From Candidatus Hydrogenedentota bacterium (lineage in GTDB: Bacteria; Hydrogenedentota; Hydrogenedentia; Hydrogenedentales; CAITNO01): a stretch of DNA of 39,108 nucleotides. Each line of letters begins with the position of its first letter. The stretch's first letter is position 1. Position numbers and translations under genes: made by a program. Location of the stretch: NCBI GenBank assembly GCA_018056705.1, contig JAGPFE010000031.1, forward strand, positions 1 to 39,108, in the 5' to 3' direction. Positions 23,736 through 32,342 of this stretch are shown here, one piece after another. Below the pieces are notes generated by a model that saw only the letters and a list, made by a program, of their open reading frames with translations, had not been told where the DNA came from and made no database searches.

Positions 23736-25515
23736 TTGCAATAGGACTGACACGCGCGCGCCCGACCAGCAGACCTGGGCGGACCGGCTGATCGCCGAGT
23801 TGCTCACGTCGGGAATAGCCGGATTCGTATTAAGCCCGGGATCCCGCAACACGCCGCTTACCCTTGCCCTGGCGCGGGGGTGTCCCGAACGGGTGGTGGT
23901 TCACCAAGAGGAACGGGGGGCGGCTTTTTTCGCCCTGGGTGCCACCCGTGCCGGGAACAGGCCATGGGGGGTGGTCTGTACCTCGGGCAGCGCGGTGGCC
24001 AACTGGATGCCTGCCGTCGTGGAAGCGTCCGCGAGTCGTATTCCCCTGATCCTGCTATCGGCGGACCGTCCGGAATCCCTGCATCATCAGCGGGCCAATC
24101 AGACCATGGAACAGGCAGGGTTGTTCGAACCGCACGTCCGGCTCTCCCTGAACATCAGTCCACCCGAATCCACCGAGGAACTGGATCGGAAAATCCGGCA
24201 GGTTCACACTGCTTACGCTGCCGCCACGGGTCATCATCCGGGACCAGTTCACCTGAATCTCGCTTTCGACGAGCCGCTGATTTCCGGTCCCTTACCCGGT
24301 TTTACTTCCCTGAAAACGCCGTCGGTCCGCTGGCATCGAGGCAAACCGGCCGTGGACGCGAACGCGCTACGCATGGCCCTGCGATTTCTTCAGACAAGCG
24401 GTAACGGCCTGCTGATGGTGGGCGAGTTAAGGAATGCCGGGACGATTCGGGCCGCGCGGTCGCTCGCCACGCGCCTGGGCTGGCCGGTCTACGCGGACAT
24501 TACCTCTGGTTTGCGGCTGGACTCCCTGGAGGGCCTGGCGATTCCTTACGCCGACCTGCTGTGGGAATACTGGGCAGAACGCCTGGGCCGTCCAGACCGG
24601 GTACTCTGGCTGGGTGATTCGCTGGTACAGCGCGCGTTTCCGGAGTGGCTGGCCAGGGTGGCAGGCGACTGTATGCTGGTTACGGACCACGACGCGGGGC
24701 AGGACCCCTACGGCATGGTCCGGGAGCGGGTGGTCTCGGACCTGGAAGCGTTCTGCGATGCCCTGGCAGCAGCATGCGGGCATGTGGACGCGTCCCGCGA
24801 ACGGTTCGCGCGGGAACTGGCCACGCTGGATCGCGCGCTCGATACCTGCACCGAAGAGATGGGATCGTGCCTCACGCGGATGGAACCGCTCGTCGCGCGG
24901 TGGACCCTTGAGGTGGCCAGCCGGTTCAGGGTCCCGGTTTTCCTGGGCAACAGCATGCCGATCCGCTGGGGCGGCCTGTACGCGAGACACGTCGGCGGTA
25001 ACGCGACCATCTACGCCAGCCGGGGCGTAAGCGGTATCGACGGCGCGGTGGCTACCGCTTCGGGGGTGTCGGAAGGAATGAACCGCCGCCCGGTCGTGGC
25101 GTTACTGGGGGATCTGACGGTGTTTCACGATCTGCCATCCCTTGCCCTGGCCATGGAGCGGCAATTACCCATAATCCTCGTGGTGCAGAACAACAGGGGG
25201 GGACGGATTTTTCATCACCTGCCCCAGGCGCGTCACTGTCCCGACCTGCTGAGTCCGTGGTTCACTGCCGACCCGGTGTTCAAGGATTTCCATTCCGCGG
25301 CTGAGATGTTCGGCTGGGATTACGAATGTCCAGGCGCGAGGGACGCGTTCCAGAACCTGCTGGAATCCGTGGTAACTGCCCCGGATCCCCGCCCCACGCT
25401 GGTCGAACTGTGCCTGGATGCCCAGGGAACCCTGGAAACTCATGAACTGCTGAAAAAACGGTGCATGGCATCTCTGGCGGAAAATGCCGGGAAGTCCGGG
25501 AGGAACATGGAATGA
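23716..25515 (+). CDS. menD: SEPHCHC synthase MenD (menaquinone biosynthesis)
   Basis: MenD joins 2-oxoglutarate and isochorismate (ThDP, Mg2+) to give 2-succinyl-5-enolpyruvyl-6-hydroxy-3-cyclohexene-1-carboxylate. The 599-aa protein shows the ThDP-enzyme layout: a pyrimidine-binding domain with GFVLSPGSRNTPLTLALAR (about 36-54) and HQEERGAAFFALGATRA containing the catalytic Glu, a central domain, and the pyrophosphate-binding domain with GDLTVFHDLPSLA...NNRGGRIFHHLP (about 454-500), the GD...NN motif. It is the partner of menF. Later genes (menH, menC, menE, menB) are not in the window. The start (ATG at 23716, or 23722) lies inside menF. The next gene overlaps its stop by ATGA. Confidence 0.95.
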   Translation: MVMPSPDCNRTDTRAPDQQTWADRLIAELLTSGIAGFVLSPGSRNTPLTLALARGCPERVVVHQEERGAAFFALGATRAGNRPWGVVCTSGSAVANWMPAVVEASASRIPLILLSADRPESLHHQRANQTMEQAGLFEPHVRLSLNISPPESTEELDRKIRQVHTAYAAATGHHPGPVHLNLAFDEPLISGPLPGFTSLKTPSVRWHRGKPAVDANALRMALRFLQTSGNGLLMVGELRNAGTIRAARSLATRLGWPVYADITSGLRLDSLEGLAIPYADLLWEYWAERLGRPDRVLWLGDSLVQRAFPEWLARVAGDCMLVTDHDAGQDPYGMVRERVVSDLEAFCDALAAACGHVDASRERFARELATLDRALDTCTEEMGSCLTRMEPLVARWTLEVASRFRVPVFLGNSMPIRWGGLYARHVGGNATIYASRGVSGIDGAVATASGVSEGMNRRPVVALLGDLTVFHDLPSLALAMERQLPIILVVQNNRGGRIFHHLPQARHCPDLLSPWFTADPVFKDFHSAAEMFGWDYECPGARDAFQNLLESVVTAPDPRPTLVELCLDAQGTLETHELLKKRCMASLAENAGKSGRNME

Positions 25516-27803
25516 ACACCAAAGCGCTGGCCCGTTCACGGGTCCGCGGTGTACGGATGTCCGCGGAAAACCTGGTGCTGTCGCTGGTACTACTGCTGGC
25601 TGCTTACACCGGGCACGCGACCGATGCAGGCAAAGCCCGGCTGGACAGCCTGCTGAAAATGCTGCCCGATCATCCACCCTTCACAGAATGGCTCGACAAA
25701 ACGGGGGAGACCCCGCCGGACTACGATCACATGGTTCCCGACGCCCGGGTGCGTTCCGTACTGGAGCCCCGCCGGGAAGACGGACAGGTGGTGACCATCA
25801 CCACGCCCGAGGCATGGCGGGAGGAGCGCGAACGCCTGATGACATCTTTGCGGCACTGGTTCTTCGGCACCTACCCGGAGCATCCCGGGCCCGTAACGCC
25901 CACGGAGGTAACCGAGTCGGTTGTGCCGGGGGGGATTAAGCGGACGATGGTGCTCCGGTTCGGCCCCGGGCAGAAGGCGCGTCTTTACATGGAACTCTAC
26001 TTGCCGAACGGATCGGGGCCATTCCCCGTGTTCATGACCCAGGACAGCCACCGGATGTGGGCGATGATCGCGTTCCGCCGGGGATACGCGGCAGTGGTAT
26101 ACGCGGGCGCTGACTCGCGGGACGACACGGACTCGTTCATGGATGCCTGGCCAGAATATGACTGGTCAAAACTGCTGCGACGGGGCTGGGCCGCGGGCCG
26201 CTGCCTGGATTACCTGGAAACCCTGTCCCAGGTCGACATGACAAAGGTCGTGCTAACCGGGCATTCCCGAAACGGCAAGGCATCGCTGATGGGTGCCGCG
26301 GTGGACGAACGGATTTCGGCGGTGATATCGAGCAGTTCCGGGGTCGGCGGCAGCATGCCTTCCCGGGAATGTGGAGAACATCAGTTCGCCGAGGGTATCG
26401 AGAACATCACACGGGTTTTCGACTGGTTCCATAACCGGTGGCGTTTCTTCGCGGGCTGGGAACATCTCGCCCCGGTCGACACGCACCATCTCGTGGCCAT
26501 GACCGCGCCCCGTCCCTGCCTGTTGAGCGTGGCCGAAAACGACGACGTGGAAAACATGTGGACCGCGCAGCGGGTATACCTGGCCTGCCGCCCGCTCTGG
26601 TCGTTGTATGGTCGGGAACAGGCCCTTGGCATCTTGTGGCGTCCCGGAGACCACGATACCCACGCGGCCATCATCGAACAATACCTTGACTGGTGTGATA
26701 TCCAGTTCGGTCGCCGTAAGGGTTCATGGCATACCGCGTTGCGCCTGCCATGGGACTGGGAGGCCTGGAAGGCGAACTATCCCCATGTTCCGTGGGAGAT
26801 TCCGGATGAAGCGTGGAACGCGCCATCTCGACAGCAACGCCGGAAGACCGCCATGCCCCCGGAACGCCGGACGGCCATCCGGGAAACCGTTCGCGCTTTT
26901 CTCGGCATCGATCTGCCCCAGGGCCTTCCCCAAATCATGGATTACGGCAAAAACCCGGACTATGTGCAGAAAATGCTGGGACAGGATGGTTCCGCCAGGG
27001 ACGTGGAAAGGCAGTCCATCATGTTTGGCGATTACCTGCACGCGGACCTGTACGCCCTGCCCGGGGGGTTTTCGGATGGCCAGAAACATCCGGCGGTACT
27101 CTGGCTTCCTCCATGGAACATTCCTTCCGGGTACAGCGCGGCTTATCGCCGGGGAGAACCCTTCCAGCGCGTGTGTGCCCGGGCCGGATACATCGTTTTC
27201 TGTTTTGACCCGATAGGCATGGGGCGCCGCGTTCGGGAAGCCGAAGGCTTCTACGACCGCTACCCGGAAAGTTCCCTGCTGGGCTTCATGGTCCGGGACG
27301 CCGTGGCCGCCCTGGACGCGATGGAACAGCACGCCGCGGTGGACCGGAACCAGATCTACGTGGCGGGATACGCGCTGGGGGCCCTGGTCGCCCTGCACCT
27401 GGCCGCCGTGGATGAACGGCCTGCCGGCTGGGCCCTGGCGTGTCCACCCCTGCCGTTCCGGCTGGATACCGATCCTTTCCTGACGGGGGGGATCGCGCGA
27501 TGGTCCAGGGATTCCATGTTACTGCCGCAGTTGGGCTTGTACGAGGGCAAAGCAGACCGGTTGCCCTATGACCTTGACGACCTGTACGCCTGTGTAGGAT
27601 CGAAACCGCTGGCAGTGGTCTCTCCGCGGTTCGACCGGTTTGCGCCGTCTCCCGGCCGCGACGCCTGGCTGGACGCGATGGAAGACATCGCCCGGGCCAA
27701 CCGGGCCCGTGTGGTGATCCGCCAGCCCCATGCCTATAACCATTTCGATGAAACGGCCCAGAGAGAACTGCTGACAGCCCTCCAAGACGCCAGGGAGCCA
27801 TGA
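25512..27803 (+). CDS. Secreted two-domain alpha/beta hydrolase (CE15-like esterase plus inactive second domain)
   Basis: This 763-aa protein has a signal peptide (about 18-37) and two alpha/beta-hydrolase domains. Domain 1 (about 95-400) has the G-H-S-R-N-G-K elbow (250-256, Ser252), as in glucuronoyl esterases (CE15), the MTAPRPCLLS strand and the GDHDTH segment that can supply His. Domain 2 (about 500-763) resembles acetyl-xylan or dienelactone-type esterases, but its elbow is G-Y-A621-L-G: Ala stands where Ser is expected (codon gcg at 27372), while an N-H-F-D His segment remains (744). So the second domain is probably non-catalytic. A role in hemicellulose or lignin-carbohydrate ester cleavage is inferred. 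The ATG at 25512 was chosen: it overlaps the menD stop (ATGA) and has GGAGG 8 nt upstream. Confidence 0.75.
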   Translation: MNTKALARSRVRGVRMSAENLVLSLVLLLAAYTGHATDAGKARLDSLLKMLPDHPPFTEWLDKTGETPPDYDHMVPDARVRSVLEPRREDGQVVTITTPEAWREERERLMTSLRHWFFGTYPEHPGPVTPTEVTESVVPGGIKRTMVLRFGPGQKARLYMELYLPNGSGPFPVFMTQDSHRMWAMIAFRRGYAAVVYAGADSRDDTDSFMDAWPEYDWSKLLRRGWAAGRCLDYLETLSQVDMTKVVLTGHSRNGKASLMGAAVDERISAVISSSSGVGGSMPSRECGEHQFAEGIENITRVFDWFHNRWRFFAGWEHLAPVDTHHLVAMTAPRPCLLSVAENDDVENMWTAQRVYLACRPLWSLYGREQALGILWRPGDHDTHAAIIEQYLDWCDIQFGRRKGSWHTALRLPWDWEAWKANYPHVPWEIPDEAWNAPSRQQRRKTAMPPERRTAIRETVRAFLGIDLPQGLPQIMDYGKNPDYVQKMLGQDGSARDVERQSIMFGDYLHADLYALPGGFSDGQKHPAVLWLPPWNIPSGYSAAYRRGEPFQRVCARAGYIVFCFDPIGMGRRVREAEGFYDRYPESSLLGFMVRDAVAALDAMEQHAAVDRNQIYVAGYALGALVALHLAAVDERPAGWALACPPLPFRLDTDPFLTGGIARWSRDSMLLPQLGLYEGKADRLPYDLDDLYACVGSKPLAVVSPRFDRFAPSPGRDAWLDAMEDIARANRARVVIRQPHAYNHFDETAQRELLTALQDAREP

Positions 27804-27830
27804 TCCACAGATCAGGAATATTTTTTGTTA

Positions 27831-27869
27831 AGAATCCGGCTTTTTTCAAAATTCGGATTTTGTTTTTCC
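27831..27869 (+). terminator. Probable terminator of the pfkB-to-esterase operon
   Basis: AGAATCCG (27831-27838) pairs with CGGATTTT (27854-27861, one wobble) around a T-rich loop and is followed by G-TTTTT (27862-27867). It lies 28 nt after the esterase stop codon. Confidence 0.5.
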
Positions 27870-27898
27870 GCAAGAGGGGAGTATAATACTCTATAGAG
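27860..27898 (+). promoter_or_regulatory. hydG operon promoter overlapped by two palindromes
   Basis: A perfect -10 TATAAT (27882-27887) has TTGTTT (27860-27865, weak -35) 16 bp upstream. GAGTATAATACTC (27879-27891, 6-bp arms around a central A) covers the -10. CTCTATAGAG (27889-27898, perfect) overlaps it by three bases and covers the expected start site. Together they offer three alternating half-sites of the type GAGTATA, a layout suited to repression of the hydrogenase-maturation genes. The regulator is unknown. Confidence 0.5.
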
Positions 27899-27937
27899 AA
27901 AATTTTCCCCATTTTTCTTGTCGCGAAAGGACCTGAC

Positions 27938-29332
27938 ATGAGTACGCAAGTGGAAACCGTCCCACTGGACGTGGAGAAAATCGAGCGGGCCATCGAAGCC
28001 GGGGAGCCTGACCCGGTACGCATACGGGAAACCCTGGCCAAGGCGCGGGAACTTCATGGTCTCGACGAAGATGACGTGGCCTGCCTGGCCATGGTTACCG
28101 AGCCGGAATTGCTGGCGGAACTGTTCGAGACCGCCCGGTGGGTCAAGAACGAAATTTACGGTCGGAGGATGGTGCTTTTCGCGCCGATGTACGTGTCGAA
28201 CCTGTGTTACAACGAGTGCGTGTATTGCGCCTTCCGCAGGGCCAACACGACCGTGCGGCGGCGGGTGCTGACCCAGGAGGAAGTGGCCCGGGAGACCCGG
28301 GTCCTTATCGACCAGGGCCACAAGCGGGTGCTGGTGGTGGCGGGGGAGGCCTATCCCGACGAGGGGCTGAATTATATCCACAAGTGCATCGAAACGGTCT
28401 ACTCGGTCAAACACGGTGACGGCGAGATACGGCGGATCAACGTGAACATCGCGCCGCTGACGGTGGAAGAGTTCAAGGAACTGAAAGCGGACAAGATCGG
28501 GACATACCAGATCTTCCAGGAAACTTATCACCGGCCCACGTACCAGTCGGTACATCTCTCAGGCAAAAAGCGGGACTACGACTGGCGCATCACGGCCCTG
28601 GACCGCGCCATGATGGCGGGGATCGACGACGTGGGCACCGGGGTCCTGTTCGGGCTGTACGACTGGCGTTTCGAGATCATGGCCATCATGCAGCATGCCG
28701 CGCACCTTGAAGCGCGATTCGGCGTGGGGCCACACACCATCAGCGTTCCCCGGATCGAACCGGCCACGGGATCAGCGTTTTCGGAACATCCTCCCTACGC
28801 CGTGTCGGACGACGATTTCCGGAAGATCATCGCGATCCTGCGGTGCGCGGTTCCATACACGGGGATGATCCTGTCCACCCGGGAACAGCCGGACATGCGT
28901 CGCGAGGCCCTCGCCCTGGGAATTTCCCAGATTTCCGCGGGTAGCCGCACGAATCCTGGAGGTTATGCCGAAAACGAAGATTATGACGCCAGCCAGTTCT
29001 CCCTGGGAGATCACCGGCCGCTGGACGAGGTCATCCGGGACATCGCCGAACACGGGTATATTCCGTCGTTCTGCACGGGCTGTTACCGCATGGGACGCAC
29101 GGGCCAGGACTTCATGGACCTGGCCAAGCCGGGCCTGATCAAGGCATTCTGCAACGTCAACGCGTTGAGCACTTTCGCTGAATACCTGAAACATTACGCG
29201 AGTCCGGAAACCCGGCTGGTCGGCGAACAATGCATCGCCGCGGCCCTGGCCGAAATGCCTGAAAGCGCCCGGCGGAAGGCCCAGGACATGATCGACCGGG
29301 TGTACGCGGGTGAGCGGGACGTATACGTGTAA
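27938..29332 (+). CDS. hydG: [FeFe]-hydrogenase maturase HydG (radical SAM tyrosine lyase)
   Basis: HydG cleaves tyrosine to p-cresol and dehydroglycine, from which it makes the CO and CN ligands of the hydrogenase H-cluster. The 464-aa protein has the radical-SAM motif CX3CX2C (Cys90, 94, 97), a TIM-barrel core with VAGEAYPDEG and QIFQETYHRPTYQ, and the C-terminal auxiliary cluster motif CX2CX22C (Cys379, 382, 405) that distinguishes HydG from ThiH. ATG at 27938 has AAAGGA 7 nt upstream. It is first of the hydG-TM1266-aspA-hydF operon. The third maturase, HydE, and the hydrogenase itself are not in the window. Confidence 0.96.
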   Translation: MSTQVETVPLDVEKIERAIEAGEPDPVRIRETLAKARELHGLDEDDVACLAMVTEPELLAELFETARWVKNEIYGRRMVLFAPMYVSNLCYNECVYCAFRRANTTVRRRVLTQEEVARETRVLIDQGHKRVLVVAGEAYPDEGLNYIHKCIETVYSVKHGDGEIRRINVNIAPLTVEEFKELKADKIGTYQIFQETYHRPTYQSVHLSGKKRDYDWRITALDRAMMAGIDDVGTGVLFGLYDWRFEIMAIMQHAAHLEARFGVGPHTISVPRIEPATGSAFSEHPPYAVSDDDFRKIIAILRCAVPYTGMILSTREQPDMRREALALGISQISAGSRTNPGGYAENEDYDASQFSLGDHRPLDEVIRDIAEHGYIPSFCTGCYRMGRTGQDFMDLAKPGLIKAFCNVNALSTFAEYLKHYASPETRLVGEQCIAAALAEMPESARRKAQDMIDRVYAGERDVYV

Positions 29333-29364
29333 AACACGTCACCTACCATCACGGAGACGACGCC

Positions 29365-29637
29365 ATGATCGACTGCAGGCATGATCACATCATCTATGGG
29401 GTTCACATTCACAACCGTGGTCAGAACGCGCTGAAAGTTCAGGAACTGCTGACCCGGTACGGCTGCAACATTAAAACCCGGCTGGGACTGCACGAAGTCA
29501 GCGAAGATTTCTGTTCTTCCGCCGGCGTGCTGCTCCTTGAAATGACCGGTGATCCCGCGGTCTGCCGGGAACTGTTTGAGCAACTGAACATGATTGACGG
29601 CGTGGAAGCCAAGGAAATGGTGTTCGCCCACACCTGA
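29365..29637 (+). CDS. TM1266-type iron-only hydrogenase system regulator (ACT-like)
   Basis: This 90-aa protein belongs to the small family found next to [FeFe]-hydrogenase maturation genes and named after Thermotoga TM1266. It has a ferredoxin-like ACT/NikR-C fold: beta strand IYGVHIHNRG, a helix NALKVQELLTRYG, then NIKTRLGLHEVSEDFCSSAGVLLLEMTGD, which is the family hallmark. It has no DNA-binding domain of its own. It may sense a small ligand or act with a partner; the name regulator comes from gene neighbourhood, not proven function. It lies 32 nt after hydG and 4 nt before aspA. Confidence 0.9.
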   Translation: MIDCRHDHIIYGVHIHNRGQNALKVQELLTRYGCNIKTRLGLHEVSEDFCSSAGVLLLEMTGDPAVCRELFEQLNMIDGVEAKEMVFAHT

Positions 29638-29641
29638 TTTC

Positions 29642-31078
29642 ATGGGACACAGGATCGAGCAGGATTCGCTTGGGACCCTCGCGGTTCCCGCGGAAGCGCT
29701 GTACGGCATACACACCGCCCGGGCAATGGAGAATTTTGCCATCGCGGGCCGTTGCGTTCATCCCCGGTTGTGGCGCGCGTACGGCTGGGTCAAACTGGCA
29801 TGCGCCAAGGTCAATCATGACCTGGGCCTGTGGCAGGACACGCCTGAACGGGCACGTGCCGTGTTCCAGGCCTGTGAAGAACTGATTCGCGGAGACCTGG
29901 ACGCATGGAACCTGACGGACGCGCTGCAGGGAGGAGCCGGCACCAGCACCAACATGAACGTGAACGAGGTGCTGGCGAACCGGGCGTTGCAACTCCTTGG
30001 CGAATCTCCAGGCCGGTATGACCTGGTATCTCCCCTGGATCACATCAACCGGCACCAGTCCACCAATGACACCTATCCGACCGCGTTGCGCGTGGCGTTA
30101 CTGTATGGACTGCGCGAGGTGGAAGCGTCGCTGGTACGCCTCCAGGAAGCCTTTCAGAGGAAAGAACAGGAAACCGCGGGCGTTGTCAAGGTCGGGCGCA
30201 CCGAAACACGGGACGCCGCGCTCATCACGCTTGGACGGGAAATGGGGGCCTACGCCGAGGCTTTCGCGCGGGATCGCTGGCGGGTATTCAAGTGCTTCGA
30301 GCGTCTCAGGGTCGTCAACCTGGGAGGCACCGCGATCGGCACGGGATGTGGGGCGCCCCGGACGTATATTTTCCGGGTTACGGACACGTTACGGGAGTTG
30401 ACAGGCCTGCCTCTGGCCCGGGCAGAAAATCTCGTGGAGGCCACGCAGAACGCGGACGTGTTCGCGGAAACTTCCGGCATTCTCCGCACGTGCGCCGTGT
30501 CCCTGCTGAAAGTCGCTACTGACCTGAGGCTACTTTCCTCGGGGCCAGACGCGGGCCTTCATGAAATCCGGCTGGCCCCGCTACAGGCGGGATCATCCAT
30601 CATGCCCGCGAAAGTCAACCCGGTCATCCCGGAAACCGTCAGCCAGGCCGCCATGAAAATCATGGGCAACGACCAGGTGATCGCCTTCGCGGCGGCGTCC
30701 GGCAGCCTGGAACTCAATCCTTTCATGCCGTTGATCGCGGACATCATGCTGGAAAGCGTGGAATTGTCTCGCGCGGCATGCGAATCCTTTGCCGACCGAT
30801 GCGTGGCGATGCTGGAAGCCGACGCGCGACGTTGCCGGGAACTGGTGAATGGCGCCACCGCGGTGGCCCTTGCCCTGGTTCCCGCCCTGGGATACGAGCG
30901 AGTCGCCATGCTGGTAAAAACAGCCCATGAACGGAACGTGCCCCTGAAAAAACTGGTCATGGAAGAAGGATTACTGGACGATCGCACTTGGGAATCTCTG
31001 ACCTCGGCCGAAGCCGTCACCAGGCTGGGATTTCCGGACCCCCCGCCGGAAGAGGGCGGCGTTCCCCCGCTGTACTGA
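29642..31078 (+). CDS. aspA: Aspartate ammonia-lyase (aspartase) in the hyd operon
   Basis: AspA reversibly splits aspartate to fumarate and ammonia. The 478-aa protein is a full-length member of the aspartase/fumarase superfamily. It has GTSTNMNVNEVLANRA (about 101-116), the NRHQSTNDTYPTA segment, the TETRDAALITLGREMGAYAE region, and the signature GSSIMPAKVNPVIPE (about 317-331). PAKVNPVIPE rather than PGKVNP favours aspartase over fumarase C. I chose the ATG at 29642, 4 nt after the preceding stop. The upstream frame starts with TTG inside the TM1266 gene. It is flanked by hydrogenase maturation genes on both sides, so ammonia for the azadithiolate bridge of the H-cluster is a possible use (inference). 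General aspartate catabolism is the alternative. Confidence 0.93.
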   Translation: MGHRIEQDSLGTLAVPAEALYGIHTARAMENFAIAGRCVHPRLWRAYGWVKLACAKVNHDLGLWQDTPERARAVFQACEELIRGDLDAWNLTDALQGGAGTSTNMNVNEVLANRALQLLGESPGRYDLVSPLDHINRHQSTNDTYPTALRVALLYGLREVEASLVRLQEAFQRKEQETAGVVKVGRTETRDAALITLGREMGAYAEAFARDRWRVFKCFERLRVVNLGGTAIGTGCGAPRTYIFRVTDTLRELTGLPLARAENLVEATQNADVFAETSGILRTCAVSLLKVATDLRLLSSGPDAGLHEIRLAPLQAGSSIMPAKVNPVIPETVSQAAMKIMGNDQVIAFAAASGSLELNPFMPLIADIMLESVELSRAACESFADRCVAMLEADARRCRELVNGATAVALALVPALGYERVAMLVKTAHERNVPLKKLVMEEGLLDDRTWESLTSAEAVTRLGFPDPPPEEGGVPPLY

Positions 31079-31097
31079 CGGAGCAGGAATACCTATC

Positions 31098-32321
31098 ATG
31101 CAATCCACACCCAAGGGGATGAGATTACACATCGGTTTTTTCGGACGGCGGAACGTGGGTAAATCCAGCCTGCTGAACGCCATCACCCGCCAGGACGTGT
31201 CGCTCGTTTCCGAGCAGGCCGGCACGACGACGGACCCGGTAGAAAAGCCGATGGAACTGCTGCCGCTTGGTCCCGTGCTGTTCATCGACACGGCTGGTAT
31301 CGATGACGAGGGCGCGCTGGGCGCCCAACGGGTCGAACGCACCCGGCGCGTGCTTGATCGCACCGATCTCGCGGTACTGGTGGTCACGGGAGACCAGTGG
31401 GACCGCTTTGAAGAGGACCTGCTGTCCGCCTTCTCGGAACGAAAGATTCCGGTAGTCGTGGCCATCAACAAAATAGATGTGAAGCCGCCATCGGAGACCC
31501 TGCCGCGCGAACTGAACGCGAAAAAGATCCGAGTAGTGCCGGTCAGCGCGCTAACCGGAGCAGGACTGGACGCGTTGCGACAGGCCCTGCTCGATACGGC
31601 TCCGGCTGATTTCTTCGAGCAGTCCGTGATTCTTTCCGACCTGGTGGGACCGGGAGAAGTGGCCGTGCTGGTGGTGCCCATCGACAAGGAAGCCCCAAAG
31701 GGCCGCCTGATTCTGCCCCAGGTACAGACCATCCGGGACCTGCTGGACGGGGACGCGTGGTGCGTGGTGGTCAAGGAACGGGAGTTGCGCGAGGTGTTCG
31801 ACCGGTTGCGCACACCGCCGAAAATCGTGGTCACCGATTCCCAGGCCTTTCTGAAAGTGGCCGCGGACACGCCGCCCGGTATTCCGATGACCAGTTTTTC
31901 CATCCTCTTCGCCCGTTACCGGGGAGATCTCGTGGCCCAGGCTGCCGGGGCGCGCGCCATAGACCGGTTGAAGCCTGGAGATCGGATCCTGATCGCCGAG
32001 TCCTGCACGCATCACCCGATCGCCGACGATATCGGCCGGGTGAAAATTCCCAGGTGGCTCACCCAGTTCGTGGGAGGGGCGTTACAGTTTGAGCACACGC
32101 AGGGACTGGACTTTCCCGAAGATCTTTCGCCGTACGCCCTGGTCATTCACTGCGGAGGATGCATGACCAGCAGGCGGGTGGTATTGTCCCGGGTGCACCG
32201 GTGTAAGGCGCAGGGCGTGCCGATCACCAATTACGGCGTGGCCATCGCCCACAGCCTCGGAATCCTGGAGCGCGCGCTGGCGCCCTTCCCCGCGGCGCTG
32301 GAGGCCTGGCGCAACGGGTGA
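31098..32321 (+). CDS. hydF: [FeFe]-hydrogenase maturase HydF (GTPase scaffold)
   Basis: HydF is the scaffold that carries the 2Fe precursor and delivers it to the apo-hydrogenase. The 407-aa protein has an N-terminal GTPase domain with GRRNVGKS (16-23), DTAG (64-67) and NKID, a dimerisation domain, and the C-terminal cluster-binding motif CxHx45HCxxC (Cys303, His305, His351, Cys352, Cys355). All expected ligands are present. ATG at 31098 follows aspA by 19 nt. It is the last gene of the operon and converges with ilvD, whose stop lies 21 nt away. No terminator hairpin is visible between them. Confidence 0.96.
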   Translation: MQSTPKGMRLHIGFFGRRNVGKSSLLNAITRQDVSLVSEQAGTTTDPVEKPMELLPLGPVLFIDTAGIDDEGALGAQRVERTRRVLDRTDLAVLVVTGDQWDRFEEDLLSAFSERKIPVVVAINKIDVKPPSETLPRELNAKKIRVVPVSALTGAGLDALRQALLDTAPADFFEQSVILSDLVGPGEVAVLVVPIDKEAPKGRLILPQVQTIRDLLDGDAWCVVVKERELREVFDRLRTPPKIVVTDSQAFLKVAADTPPGIPMTSFSILFARYRGDLVAQAAGARAIDRLKPGDRILIAESCTHHPIADDIGRVKIPRWLTQFVGGALQFEHTQGLDFPEDLSPYALVIHCGGCMTSRRVVLSRVHRCKAQGVPITNYGVAIAHSLGILERALAPFPAALEAWRNG

Positions 32322-32342
32322 AAAGAAAGCGTCTCCGCCCGC

